Below are positions 43,735 through 52,570 of a stretch of 64,000 nt of DNA, one piece after another. Both the position numbers and the translations under genes were made by a program. Every line of letters starts with the position of its first letter. Position 1 is the first letter of the stretch. The stretch spans positions 62,001-126,000 of the forward strand of contig NZ_ATVH01000018.1 of assembly GCF_000420625.1 (NCBI RefSeq), written 5' to 3'. The DNA is from Fodinicurvata sediminis DSM 21159 (GTDB lineage: Bacteria > Pseudomonadota > Alphaproteobacteria > Kiloniellales > DSM-21159). Under the pieces are notes generated by a model. It did no database searches and was not told the origin of the DNA. It worked only from the letters and a program-made list of their open reading frames with translations.

Positions 43735-43750
43735 ATTGTCCTAGATCAAT
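43735..43750 (+). promoter_or_regulatory. Candidate EnuR operator 1
   Basis: ATTGTCCTAGATCAAT. Twelve of 16 bases are shared with the site at 45169-45184 read on the other strand (ATTGTCCT-N4-CAAT). It lies 17 bp before the enuR ATG, in the space shared with uehA. Confidence 0.45.
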
Positions 43751-43767
43751 CCGACAAGGTGAGGAAA

Positions 43768-45168
43768 ATGACATGGACTCCGAACCTGGAGCGCTTGCAT
43801 CCGGGAGTTCCAAAGCACAAAGCGTTGGCCGAGGCGATTGTCTCGGACATCGACAAGGGGCTTCTGAACAGCGGGGATCGCATGCCGACACACCGGGCCT
43901 TGGCGCAGCGCCTGAAGGTAAGTGTTCAAACCGTCAGTGCTGCCTATCGTGAAGCGGAACGCCTGGGCTACCTGCAGGGGGAGGTCGGGCGCGGCACCTT
44001 CGTTCGTACCCGCCTGACCGAGGGCGCCGGCTCCTATATGCTGGACAATCGCCCTCAGGGTCTGGTCGACCTTTCCATAGTTCGCGCCGCCTACGGATTC
44101 GAGCAGGAGAAGGCGTCGCGTCAGATTTTCAGTGAGCTGTCCGAGAGTGAGAATGCAGCCTGGATGCGAGCCTGCAGGCCTGTGGCCGGTAGTGAATGGC
44201 ATCGCAATGTTGGCAGGAAATGGCTATCGAGCCACGGACTGGAAGTTCCGGGCGAGCGGCTGGTCATAACAAACGGAGGCTCGCAGGGGCTTTTTCTCGC
44301 CCTGAGTTCGATCATCCAAAGAGACGACGTTGTCCTGACAGAAAGTCTGACGGATCACGGCGTGATTGGCTGTGCAAATGTACTGGGGTTCACCCTCAGG
44401 GGGCTGCCCACGGATGAACAGGGCATCATACCGGAGGCCCTGGATGATTATTGCCGCCATACAAAGGTGCGCGCGTTGGTTTGCACGCCCACCTACAGCA
44501 ATCCGACAGGTGCCCTGGCTGGTATGCAGCGTCGCAGGAAGCTTGCAGAGGTGGCGGCACATCATGGAGTCTACGTGATCGAGGACGAAGTTTATCGCCC
44601 CCTTTGTCCTGACGCCTTGCCAGCTATAGCCAGCTTCATTCCCGAGTTGGCATTCTATTGCACGAGCTTCACGAAATCCGTTCTGACCGGACTTCGCTGC
44701 GGTTATCTGGTTGTGCCAACGTCCCTGACGTTGCGGGTTGCCAGTATCCTCAGGGTGACTGGCTGGATGGCCACCCCCCTGCTGGCGGAGATCGCCTCGC
44801 GCTGGGTTGAGGACGGAACTGCCATGCATCTTGTAGATGTGCAAAGGCGCGAAATGAGGGCCCGTCAGCAACTGGTCATGAAAACTTTGGGCGAACAGGT
44901 AATCCGCGCCCCCCATAACTGGCTTGCTGCCTGGGTTTCGGTGCCTGATTACTGGTCGGAGGAAGCGCTGCTTCAGGCGCTTCGGGAACGGGGAGTGGCC
45001 GTCACTATTTCAGATCCCTTCATGACGTTTGGCGCGCACCGGCCGAATGCCATACGAATCTGCCTGGGTGGCCAGATAGACAGAACACGTCTGGAGGCGG
45101 CTCTGGAGGTTATCCGCGACACCTTTCAAAGATATCCGGCCATCAACGCCACAGGATTTCTCTCCTGA
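43768..45168 (+). CDS. enuR: MocR-type (GntR HTH plus aminotransferase-like) regulator EnuR
   Basis: 466 residues from the ATG at 43768; a TTG at 43714 is open but would cover the operator. The N-terminal GntR winged helix (LNSGDRMPTHRALAQRLKVS) is joined to a full class I aminotransferase-like domain with TPTYSNPTG and the PLP-binding Lys in SFTKSVLTGLRCGYL. EnuR represses ectoine uptake and degradation genes until ectoine-derived diaminobutyrates bind PLP (established for EnuR of other bacteria). Position within the ueh/eut locus supports the name. Confidence 0.88.
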   Translation: MTWTPNLERLHPGVPKHKALAEAIVSDIDKGLLNSGDRMPTHRALAQRLKVSVQTVSAAYREAERLGYLQGEVGRGTFVRTRLTEGAGSYMLDNRPQGLVDLSIVRAAYGFEQEKASRQIFSELSESENAAWMRACRPVAGSEWHRNVGRKWLSSHGLEVPGERLVITNGGSQGLFLALSSIIQRDDVVLTESLTDHGVIGCANVLGFTLRGLPTDEQGIIPEALDDYCRHTKVRALVCTPTYSNPTGALAGMQRRRKLAEVAAHHGVYVIEDEVYRPLCPDALPAIASFIPELAFYCTSFTKSVLTGLRCGYLVVPTSLTLRVASILRVTGWMATPLLAEIASRWVEDGTAMHLVDVQRREMRARQQLVMKTLGEQVIRAPHNWLAAWVSVPDYWSEEALLQALRERGVAVTISDPFMTFGAHRPNAIRICLGGQIDRTRLEAALEVIRDTFQRYPAINATGFLS

Positions 45169-45184
45169 ATTGTGTCAGGACAAT
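45169..45184 (+). promoter_or_regulatory. Candidate EnuR operator 2
   Basis: ATTGTGTCAGGACAAT, an inverted repeat ATTGT/ACAAT beginning directly after the enuR stop. Read on the minus strand it is ATTGTCCTGACACAAT and matches operator 1. It lies 129 bp before uehB and could control uehBC-eutABC-doeAB separately from enuR. Confidence 0.45.
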
Positions 45185-45312
45185 ATAATGATTGAATCGC
45201 TTTAAAATAAGAAGGCATGCTGTCCCGCGATAAAAGCCGCATGAAATGACCAAGAGCGCTGGTCGTTCGGAAATTGCGGAACTTGAGGGCAACAGGGAAA
45301 AACAGGGAACTC

Positions 45313-45885
45313 ATGTCGGAAAATGCGCCTGCCGGAAGATCGGCCGCAATCCGCTGTCTGACTTCTATCGACAGTGGGATAGCCTTTGTGGAGCGCCAGA
45401 TATTGGCGATCTCGGTCATGCTTATGGCGATCAACACCGTTGCCAATGTCATCGCCAGGATTGGCTTCAGCTCCAGCCTGTTCTTTGCTGAAGAATTCAA
45501 TCAGTTTCTGATCGTTCTGGTCACCTTCGTGGGAGCCAGCACGGCCGCGCGCTATGGGCGCCATATCCGCATGTCAGCAATCACGGACATTCTTCCTGAG
45601 AAACCCCGCAAGGTGATGATGACGATCATAGCCATCGTGACGGCGGCTCTTCTGTTCGCCCTGATGGTATTCTCGATCAGTTATCTGCTGAGCCTCTACG
45701 AATCAAATCGGCTGACGCCGTCGCTGCGCCTCCCTGTCTATATCATCTACAGTTTCGTGCCGCTGGGATTGTTCCTTACGGCCATACAGTATGTCTTTGC
45801 GGCGGCCGCTAACATCCTGAGCCCCGGTGTTCATCTTTCCTATACCGTCAAGGACGTTGAGTCTGACGGTCAGTCATCGATGTAA
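45313..45885 (+). CDS. uehB: Ectoine TRAP transporter small membrane subunit UehB
   Basis: 190 residues from ATG 45313; a TTG at 45274 is also open. DctQ features are NVIARIGFSSSLFFAEEFNQF and the ARYGRHIRMSAI turn. Four hydrophobic helices. It ends 11 bp before uehC. Confidence 0.87.
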   Translation: MSENAPAGRSAAIRCLTSIDSGIAFVERQILAISVMLMAINTVANVIARIGFSSSLFFAEEFNQFLIVLVTFVGASTAARYGRHIRMSAITDILPEKPRKVMMTIIAIVTAALLFALMVFSISYLLSLYESNRLTPSLRLPVYIIYSFVPLGLFLTAIQYVFAAAANILSPGVHLSYTVKDVESDGQSSM

Positions 45886-45896
45886 GGGGGCGCATC

Positions 45897-47177
45897 ATGG
45901 AAGTTACCATTCTCGCTGTCATGATCGGGTTGCTCCTACTGGGCTTTCCCATGATGGTTCCGTTGCTGGCCGCCGTTTTCGTTGGCTTCTTCATCTTCAT
46001 TCCCTCGCTCAATCCCACGATCATCGTTCAGCAGATGATCAGTGGTATCAGCCCGGTGGCCCTGATCGCGGTGCCGATGTTCATTTTCGCGGCGGATATC
46101 GTCACGAAGGGTCATACTGCCGATCGGCTGCTTGACCTGGCCATGTCCTTTGTCGGTCATGTGCGCGGCGGTCTGGCCATCACAACAGCACTGGGCTGTA
46201 CAATGTTTGGTGCTGTCTCCGGGTCCACTCAGGCGACCGTGGTTGCCATGGGCAGCCCCTTGCGGCCCAAGATGCTGGATGCCGGCTACAAGGACAGTTT
46301 CACGCTGGCCCTGATCATCAATGCCAGTGATATTGCCTTCCTGATTCCGCCATCGATCGGCATGATCGTCTATGGCGTGGTGGCTAAGACCTCCATTGGC
46401 GAACTGTTCCTGGCCGGGGTCGTCCCTGGACTCATGATTCTGGCGATGTTCTCTGTTTTCTGCTGGATCTATGCCAGGGTCAATAATATCCCGACTCAGC
46501 CCAAGGCAAGCTGGAGCGAACGTATTCGCATTGCCAAACGGGCCGGGCTGGCAGCCTTCTTCCCGATCCTGATCATCGGCGGCATTTATGCCGGCTTATT
46601 CAGTCCGACTGAAGTGGCGGCCATTGCCGTGCTCTATGCCTTTATTCTGGAGGTTTTCATCTTCCGGGCGGTGAAGCTTTCGGAAGTTCCCTCGATTGCC
46701 TTTTCCACGGGTATGATCACGGCTGTTGTCTTCATTCTGGTCGGAGCGGGTGCCGCTTTCTCATGGGTTATCTCCTTTGCCCAGGTGCCGCAGGCCGTCA
46801 TCGGCGGACTGGGCCTGGAGGGTGCCGGACCTACGATGACGCTGATCGCGATCACGATCGCCTATTTCATCGGTTGCATGTTCGTGGATCCGATCGTGGT
46901 CATCCTGGTCCTGACCCCGATTTTTGCACCGCTGGTTGCCGCAGCTGGCCTGGATCCGGTGCATGTGGGAACGCTGGTCACCCTTCAGGTGGCGATCGGA
47001 TCTGCAACGCCGCCCTTTGGCTGCGATATCTTCACGGCCATGGCTGTGTTCCGGCGACCCTACATGGACGTGATTCGTGGAACACCGCCATTCATCTTCA
47101 TTCTTGTTTTGGCAGCAGCGCTTCTGATTGCCTTCCCGCAGATTGCGCTCTTCCTGCCGACGCTCGCACTGAGATGA
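45897..47177 (+). CDS. uehC: Ectoine TRAP transporter large membrane subunit UehC
   Basis: 426 residues and about twelve helices. DctM motifs are AMGSPLRPKMLDAGYKDS, NASDIAFLIPPSIGMIVYG and LFSPTEVAAIAV. The stop overlaps the start of eutA, linking uptake with degradation in one operon. Confidence 0.9.
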   Translation: MEVTILAVMIGLLLLGFPMMVPLLAAVFVGFFIFIPSLNPTIIVQQMISGISPVALIAVPMFIFAADIVTKGHTADRLLDLAMSFVGHVRGGLAITTALGCTMFGAVSGSTQATVVAMGSPLRPKMLDAGYKDSFTLALIINASDIAFLIPPSIGMIVYGVVAKTSIGELFLAGVVPGLMILAMFSVFCWIYARVNNIPTQPKASWSERIRIAKRAGLAAFFPILIIGGIYAGLFSPTEVAAIAVLYAFILEVFIFRAVKLSEVPSIAFSTGMITAVVFILVGAGAAFSWVISFAQVPQAVIGGLGLEGAGPTMTLIAITIAYFIGCMFVDPIVVILVLTPIFAPLVAAAGLDPVHVGTLVTLQVAIGSATPPFGCDIFTAMAVFRRPYMDVIRGTPPFIFILVLAAALLIAFPQIALFLPTLALR

Positions 47178-47959
47178 ATGGGTGGCACGGGGAAATCGCG
47201 ACGCTGAGGACAGCTCCGTCTAGCGGGGATGGGACACGCCGTGCTCGCATAGGCTTGTTGGCTCTGGCCACGGACCTGGCCAGCGAGGCCGACCTGCCGC
47301 ATCTGCTGCCCTCGGACGCGGATGTCTATGCAGCACGCCTCGATTATCGCAATCCGGTGACGGTTGAGTCGCTTCGGGCCATGGCCGGCTCGATTGAAAC
47401 GGAAACCGCCAAACTACTCCCCGGTGGTGAACTGGATGCGGTGATCTATGGCTGCACTTCCGGAACCGCGGCGATTGGTGAAAGTGAAATCGCACGCCTG
47501 ATTCACCAGGTGCGTCCCGGGATTGCCGTGACCACTCCACTGGGTGCTTGTCGTGAGGCTTTGCGAAGTCTGAAGGCGCGTCGCGTCGCGGTCCTGACTC
47601 CCTACACGCCCGAAATCACAAGGTCCGTAGTCGCTCAGGTGGAAGCTTTTGGTTGCAGCGTCACCAATGTGGCCTGTTTTGACCTTGAGAGCGATTACGA
47701 TATGGCCGCACTTTCTCCGGAAACCCTGCTTGACGGGGGCAGGCAGGTGCTTGACGCAAGCGCCGATGCCTTGTTTGTCTCTTGCACTGCGCTGCGTGCG
47801 TCCGAGTTCGTGGCTCTTCTCGAAAGTCGGCTGGAGCGACCGGTGGTGGCCAGCAACCAGGCACTGGCTTGGCATGCTGTCCGGCTGATGGGACGCGATG
47901 ATGCTGTGACGGGTGCCGGGCGCTTGATGCAAATGCCTTTGCCTGGGGACACTGCATGA
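47174..47959 (+). CDS. eutA: EutA, Asp/Glu racemase-maleate isomerase family protein of hydroxyectoine use
   Basis: 261 residues from ATG 47174, which shares bases with the uehC stop. The two Cys of the racemase/decarboxylase fold are in VIYGCTSGT and ALFVSCTALR. EutA acts with EutB and EutC to convert 5-hydroxyectoine to ectoine, as known for other eut clusters; its own reaction there is thought to be stereochemical. It overlaps eutB by four bases. Confidence 0.85.
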   Translation: MNGWHGEIATLRTAPSSGDGTRRARIGLLALATDLASEADLPHLLPSDADVYAARLDYRNPVTVESLRAMAGSIETETAKLLPGGELDAVIYGCTSGTAAIGESEIARLIHQVRPGIAVTTPLGACREALRSLKARRVAVLTPYTPEITRSVVAQVEAFGCSVTNVACFDLESDYDMAALSPETLLDGGRQVLDASADALFVSCTALRASEFVALLESRLERPVVASNQALAWHAVRLMGRDDAVTGAGRLMQMPLPGDTA

Positions 47960-48954
47960 TGGAGTATGGAATCAGCCTGGCGGACATTGAACGAGCGCGG
48001 AACAGAATTGCGGGTACTGTGACGCGAACTGCCCTAAATCCCTCTCTGGCGCTTGAACGGCAGGCGGCTGTGCCCGTTCACCTGAAACTGGAACACACGC
48101 AGATCACCGGAAGCTTCAAGCTGCGCGGTGCCGCCAATGCGATCGCCAGCCTATCAGATGAACAACGCTCAAAAGGTGTGGTTGCGGTTTCAACAGGCAA
48201 CCACGGCCGCGCTGTTGCCCATGCCGCAAGAGTGGCCGGCGTCAGGGCTGCGATCTGTCTGTCCGAACTGGTTCCACGCAACAAGGTCGCGGCCATCGAG
48301 GACCTGGGGGCAGACCTGCACATTAGCGGGCGTAGCCAGGATGAGGCCGAGCAGGAGGTTTTGCGCCTCGAGCGCGAGGGCATGACCTACATTTCGCCGT
48401 TTGATAACGCCGACGTGATTGCAGGGCAGGGGACCTTGGGCCTGGAGATACTCGAGGAGATGCCCGAAGTCGAAACCGTTGTTGTGCCTCTTTCTGGTGG
48501 AGGCCTTCTGTCGGGAATCGCACTGGCAATGAAGGCCCACCGTCCGGACATTCGCCTGGTTGGCGTGACCATGTCCAGGGGGGCGGCAATGTATGAGAGT
48601 CTGAAGGCCGGGCAGCCGATCGAGGTTGAGGAGGTTGAAAGCCTTGCCGATTCCCTGGGTGGGGGAATCGGGCTCAACAATCGCTACACCTTTGCGATTG
48701 TGCGTGATCTTGTGGAGAGCTGCCTGCTGGTCGAGGAGGAAGAGCTGGCTGCGGCCATCCGTTTTGCCTATCAGGAAGAGCAGCAGGTGCTGGAGGGGGG
48801 TGCTGCGGCTGGCATTGCTGCGCTTCTTAGCGGTCGGCTAAAGCCGCAGGGTCCCACCTTGGTTGTTCTGAGTGGACGTAACCTGGATATGGACCAGCAT
48901 CGCCGCCTGGTTTGTGAGGAGGATGGTGAAACTCAGGAGGGTAAGGATGCCTGA
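47956..48954 (+). CDS. eutB: EutB, threonine-dehydratase-like PLP enzyme of hydroxyectoine use
   Basis: 332 residues, fold-type II PLP enzyme. The lysine lies in GSFKLRGAANAI, the Asn/Gly phosphate loop in STGNHGRAVAHAA and VVPLSGGGLLSGIA. No regulatory ACT domain is present. It is proposed to eliminate water from hydroxyectoine. It sits between eutA and eutC with overlapping codons. Confidence 0.9.
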   Translation: MMEYGISLADIERARNRIAGTVTRTALNPSLALERQAAVPVHLKLEHTQITGSFKLRGAANAIASLSDEQRSKGVVAVSTGNHGRAVAHAARVAGVRAAICLSELVPRNKVAAIEDLGADLHISGRSQDEAEQEVLRLEREGMTYISPFDNADVIAGQGTLGLEILEEMPEVETVVVPLSGGGLLSGIALAMKAHRPDIRLVGVTMSRGAAMYESLKAGQPIEVEEVESLADSLGGGIGLNNRYTFAIVRDLVESCLLVEEEELAAAIRFAYQEEQQVLEGGAAAGIAALLSGRLKPQGPTLVVLSGRNLDMDQHRRLVCEEDGETQEGKDA

Positions 48955-49939
48955 GATATCGATCCTGAGTGAAAGCGATCTGCGCACGCTGGTGCCGCTC
49001 GATGCAGAAGCTGTGGACTGTGTCGAGGAGGCTTTCTTACGTCTGGCAGGGGCGGGTGTTGTCATGCCGCCTGTCATGCGCCTTGATATCGAGGACGCCA
49101 ATGGCGAGGTCGACGTCAAGACCGCCTATGTGCCGGGCCTCGACTCCTTTGCCATCAAGATGAGTCCGGGCTTCTTCGACAATCCAAAGCTTGGCTTGCC
49201 GAGCCTGAATGGCCTGATGGTCGTGTTTTCCGCTCGAACGGGAGTGGTGGAGGCCCTGTTGCTGGACAACGGGTACCTGACGGATGTGCGTACGGCCGCC
49301 GCTGGCGCGGTTGCTGCCCGGCATCTGGCTCCCCGCAATGCCACACAGGCCAGCATTCTTGGGGCAGGCATTCAGGCAAGACTGCAACTGAAGGCCCTGA
49401 CACTGGAAAGACCTGTTCGTCATGTCAGTATCTGGGCACGGCATACGGAAAGCGCGGCAGAGTTCGCTGAATGGGCGAGAGATGAGCTGCAGCTCGAGGC
49501 GGAGGTATGCGAAACGGCCAGACAGGTTGTCGAACAGGGTGAGATCATCGTCACGACGACGCCAAGCCGCGAACCATTGATCGAATCGGGATGGTTGAAG
49601 CCCGGTCAGCATGTGACGGCCATGGGCTCTGATTCCGAGCACAAGAATGAAATTGCGCCAAACGTACTTCTGGAAGTGGATCGCTATGTCTGCGATCGTC
49701 AAAGCCAGTGCGCCCTGATGGGGGAGCTTCACCATGCGCTGAGGGAAGGGATAGTTCCTGAAAGCAAGGTATTTCCGGAACTTGGTGCCATTGTTGCAGG
49801 TGGCGAGCGAGGACGGGAGAGTGACGGTCAAATTACATTATGTGACCTGACCGGTACCGGAGTTCAGGATACTGCCATTGCCACCCTGGCTCGCAGGCGT
49901 GCGGCTGCAACAGAACTGGGGGCGAGTTTTTCTTCATGA
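48947..49939 (+). CDS. eutC: EutC, ornithine cyclodeaminase-like enzyme of hydroxyectoine use
   Basis: 330 residues from ATG 48947, within the end of eutB. The ornithine cyclodeaminase/mu-crystallin fold shows LTDVRTAAAGAVAARHLAP, the nucleotide loop ASILGAGIQARLQLKAL and ITLCDLTGTGVQDTAIA. It is thought to reduce the product of EutB to ectoine using NAD(P)H. Confidence 0.9.
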   Translation: MPEISILSESDLRTLVPLDAEAVDCVEEAFLRLAGAGVVMPPVMRLDIEDANGEVDVKTAYVPGLDSFAIKMSPGFFDNPKLGLPSLNGLMVVFSARTGVVEALLLDNGYLTDVRTAAAGAVAARHLAPRNATQASILGAGIQARLQLKALTLERPVRHVSIWARHTESAAEFAEWARDELQLEAEVCETARQVVEQGEIIVTTTPSREPLIESGWLKPGQHVTAMGSDSEHKNEIAPNVLLEVDRYVCDRQSQCALMGELHHALREGIVPESKVFPELGAIVAGGERGRESDGQITLCDLTGTGVQDTAIATLARRRAAATELGASFSS

Positions 49940-49962
49940 ATCCTGTGATTGGAGTCAATTGA

Positions 49963-51144
49963 ATGACGCACGTTTCATTGCCTTTTGAACGTTCGGAGTA
50001 TGATCAGCGCTTGGCTGCGTCCCGGACAGCAATGGAAAGAGAAGGCATGGATCTGCTGATCGTCAGCGATCCATCGAACATGGCGTGGCTGACAGGCTAT
50101 GACGGTTGGTCCTTCTATGTTCACCAGTGCGTGGTTCTGGGCCTGGAGGACGAGCCGGTCTGGTATGGCCGCATGCAGGACGCGAATGGCGCCCGGCGCA
50201 CAGTCTTCATGCGTGAAGAAAACATCCTGTACTATCCCGATCACTATGTTCAGTCTCTTGAACGCCATCCCATGGACCTCCTGTCCAGTATCATTGAGGA
50301 TCGCGGCAAGGGTGCTGCATCGATCGGTGTGGAGATGGACAATTACTACTTCAGTGCGGCCTGTTTCCGTTCCCTGCAGCAGCACTTGCCCAATGCCGCC
50401 TTCAAGGATGCGACGGGGCTTGTGAATTGGCGGCGTGCCATCAAGTCAGCGCAGGAACTGGAGTACATGCGCCGGGCCGCCCGAATCAGCGAAGCCGCGC
50501 AGCAGCGAGTCTGGGAGAAGGTCGAGCCCGGCTTGCCAAAGAACCAGTTGGTGGCAGAGATTTACGATGCCCAGATACGCGGCGTTGATGGATATGGTGG
50601 CGATTATCCGGCCATCGTGCCTCTGTTGCCATCTGGCGCGGATGCCTCGGCGCCCCATCTGACCTGGGATGACAAGCCCTTCAAAGAAGGGGAAGGCACC
50701 TTTTTTGAGCTTTCCGGCTGCTACCGGCGCTATCACTGTCCACTCTCACGCACGATTTTTCTCGGCAAGCCGCCACAGAAGTTCCTGGATACTGAAAAAG
50801 CAGTTCTGGAGGGCATCGAGGCGGCTCTGGGCGCAGCACGGCCAGGGAATCGCTGCGAGGATATTGAGACCGCCTGGCGTCAGGCCATTGCCCGGCATGG
50901 GCTGGAAAAGGAAAGCCGTTGCGGGTATTCAATAGGGCTATCCTATCCTCCCGACTGGGGTGAGCGCACAATGAGTCTGAGACCGGGCGATCGGACCGAA
51001 TTGCGTCCTGGCATGTGTTTTCACTTGATTCCCGCGATCTGGCAGGATGACTGGGGACTGGAAATCACGGAAAGTTTCACCATCACCGAAGCGGGAGCCG
51101 AAGCCTTCTGTAACTACCCCAGGAAGCTCTTGATCAAGGACTGA
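49963..51144 (+). CDS. doeA: Ectoine hydrolase DoeA/EutD (M24 peptidase family)
   Basis: 393 residues with a creatinase-type N-terminal domain and a pita-bread C-terminal domain. DPSNMAWLTGYDGWSFY near residue 30 is a clear family stretch. The domain keeps TFFELSGCYRRYHCPLSRT instead of the metal-binding Asp pair of methionine aminopeptidases, in line with its hydrolysis of the ectoine ring to N-acetyl-diaminobutyrate. Confidence 0.92.
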   Translation: MTHVSLPFERSEYDQRLAASRTAMEREGMDLLIVSDPSNMAWLTGYDGWSFYVHQCVVLGLEDEPVWYGRMQDANGARRTVFMREENILYYPDHYVQSLERHPMDLLSSIIEDRGKGAASIGVEMDNYYFSAACFRSLQQHLPNAAFKDATGLVNWRRAIKSAQELEYMRRAARISEAAQQRVWEKVEPGLPKNQLVAEIYDAQIRGVDGYGGDYPAIVPLLPSGADASAPHLTWDDKPFKEGEGTFFELSGCYRRYHCPLSRTIFLGKPPQKFLDTEKAVLEGIEAALGAARPGNRCEDIETAWRQAIARHGLEKESRCGYSIGLSYPPDWGERTMSLRPGDRTELRPGMCFHLIPAIWQDDWGLEITESFTITEAGAEAFCNYPRKLLIKD

Positions 51145-51151
51145 ATTCGCC

Positions 51152-52162
51152 ATGCTGGCTAGTGTTGAGTTTCTGCCGCCCAATCCAATCTCGACCTCAC
51201 TGGATTTCGATTACGACGGAATTCAGCACGGGTTCCTGAAGCTGCCATATTCCCACGATGATTCGGCCTGGGGCGCGATCATGATCCCCATCACCGTGAT
51301 CCGTAACGGTGAAGGGGAAACAGCCCTGTTGACCGGTGGCAATCATGGCGACGAGTACGAAGGTCCCGTCACTCTGTTCAAGCTGGCCAATAGCTTGACG
51401 GCGGACGAGATCCGTGGGCGCGTCATTATCCTGCCCGCCATGAATTATCCGGCCTTCAATGCGGCACGCAGGACTTCGCCCATCGATGGCGGAAATCTCA
51501 ACCGGATCTTTCCAGGGCGCCCGGACGGAACCACCACTCAGAAGATTGCGGACTATTTCCAGCGCTACCTCCTGCCCATGGCGGACTATGTTCTGGATTT
51601 TCATTCCGGTGGCAAGACGCTTGAATTCGTGCCTTTTGCCGCTTGCCACATCCTGCCTGATAAGGAACAGGAGGATAACTGCCGCGCTGCTATGGAAGCC
51701 TTCTCGGCCCCTTATTCGATGCAGATGCTCGAGATGGATAGCCGCGGCATGTATGACACGGCCGCAGAGGCCCTGGGCAAGATTTTTGTCACGACAGAAC
51801 TTGGCGGCGGGGGGACGGCGTCAGCCAGGAATGTGCGTATTGCCGACCGAGGTGTGCGCAACTTCCTGAAGCATGCAGGTATCCTGGATGGCGTTCCCGA
51901 GCGAACTGAAAGTATCAAGCTGGATATGCCCGGAGACGAATGCTTCGTTTCCTCGGAAGACGATGGGTTGCTGGAGCCCTGTGTCGATTTGGGGGATACG
52001 GTACATGAGGGCGATGTCATTGCCCGTGTGCACAATATTCGTCGGACGGGTGTTCCACCGCGAGATTACTATGCAACCATGGACGGATTGCTTGTCGCGC
52101 GTCACTTCCCTGGCATCGTGCACGGTGGCGATTGTATCGCAGTTCTGGCGACCTGGTACTGA
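51152..52162 (+). CDS. doeB: N-acetyl-L-2,4-diaminobutyrate deacetylase DoeB/EutE
   Basis: 336 residues of the succinylglutamate desuccinylase/aspartoacylase family: the zinc ligands GGNHGDEYEG near residue 62, then INGGNLNRIFPG-type sequence (DGGNLNRIFPG) and VLDFHSGG. It removes acetate from the DoeA product to give L-2,4-diaminobutyrate, the substrate for DoeD. It starts seven bases after doeA and is the last gene of the operon. Confidence 0.92.
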   Translation: MLASVEFLPPNPISTSLDFDYDGIQHGFLKLPYSHDDSAWGAIMIPITVIRNGEGETALLTGGNHGDEYEGPVTLFKLANSLTADEIRGRVIILPAMNYPAFNAARRTSPIDGGNLNRIFPGRPDGTTTQKIADYFQRYLLPMADYVLDFHSGGKTLEFVPFAACHILPDKEQEDNCRAAMEAFSAPYSMQMLEMDSRGMYDTAAEALGKIFVTTELGGGGTASARNVRIADRGVRNFLKHAGILDGVPERTESIKLDMPGDECFVSSEDDGLLEPCVDLGDTVHEGDVIARVHNIRRTGVPPRDYYATMDGLLVARHFPGIVHGGDCIAVLATWY

Positions 52163-52570
52163 TCCACTGACCTTCCGAGACCAAATATTGCTCGGCACTT
52201 TGCTTCGGCAGAGGCGGGAAGGTTGTGTTGTAAGGTCTTGTTAACCTTCAACGCATATTCTGTGTCCTTCACACCATAGTGGATACGTGATTTACATAAA
52301 ATACAGGAAAAGAGCCGATCAAAAGCATCCATCTCTTGAATAATAATCAGTGTATGTTAGAAACATAAAACCTAACGCATAGGTAGGGAAAGGTAGCTGC
52401 GGCTACCGCTTTTCGCGGAGGTGTATCCCGAAAGAGCAGGATGGGAGCGCGCGATCAGAAAGGCGCCATGGGGTGGCGCCTCAAAGCGTTTTAGGTCTCA
52501 AGTAAAAGAATAACAACGTTTGCATCTTTACGCTCCGTCTTGGAGCGAGAACTCTTATGAGGAGGGGGTG
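52163..52570 (+). promoter_or_regulatory. Long, structured leader region before the type I secretion operon
   Basis: 408 bp without a gene. The left half is AT-rich. The right half has several stems in a row: GGTAGC/GCTACC (52392-52407), CGC/GCG (52407-52417), ATCC/GGAT (52425-52442) and AGGCGCCA/TGGCGCCT (52461-52481), the last followed by a short T-run. It does not match a riboswitch that I can recognise. The ribosome site GAGGAGGGGG is just before the TolC-like gene. Confidence 0.45.

Noticed and set aside
52392-52481. Cyclic di-GMP (GEMM) or other known riboswitch
   Set aside because: The conserved core sequences of the riboswitch classes I know are not visible; kept only as an unassigned structured leader.
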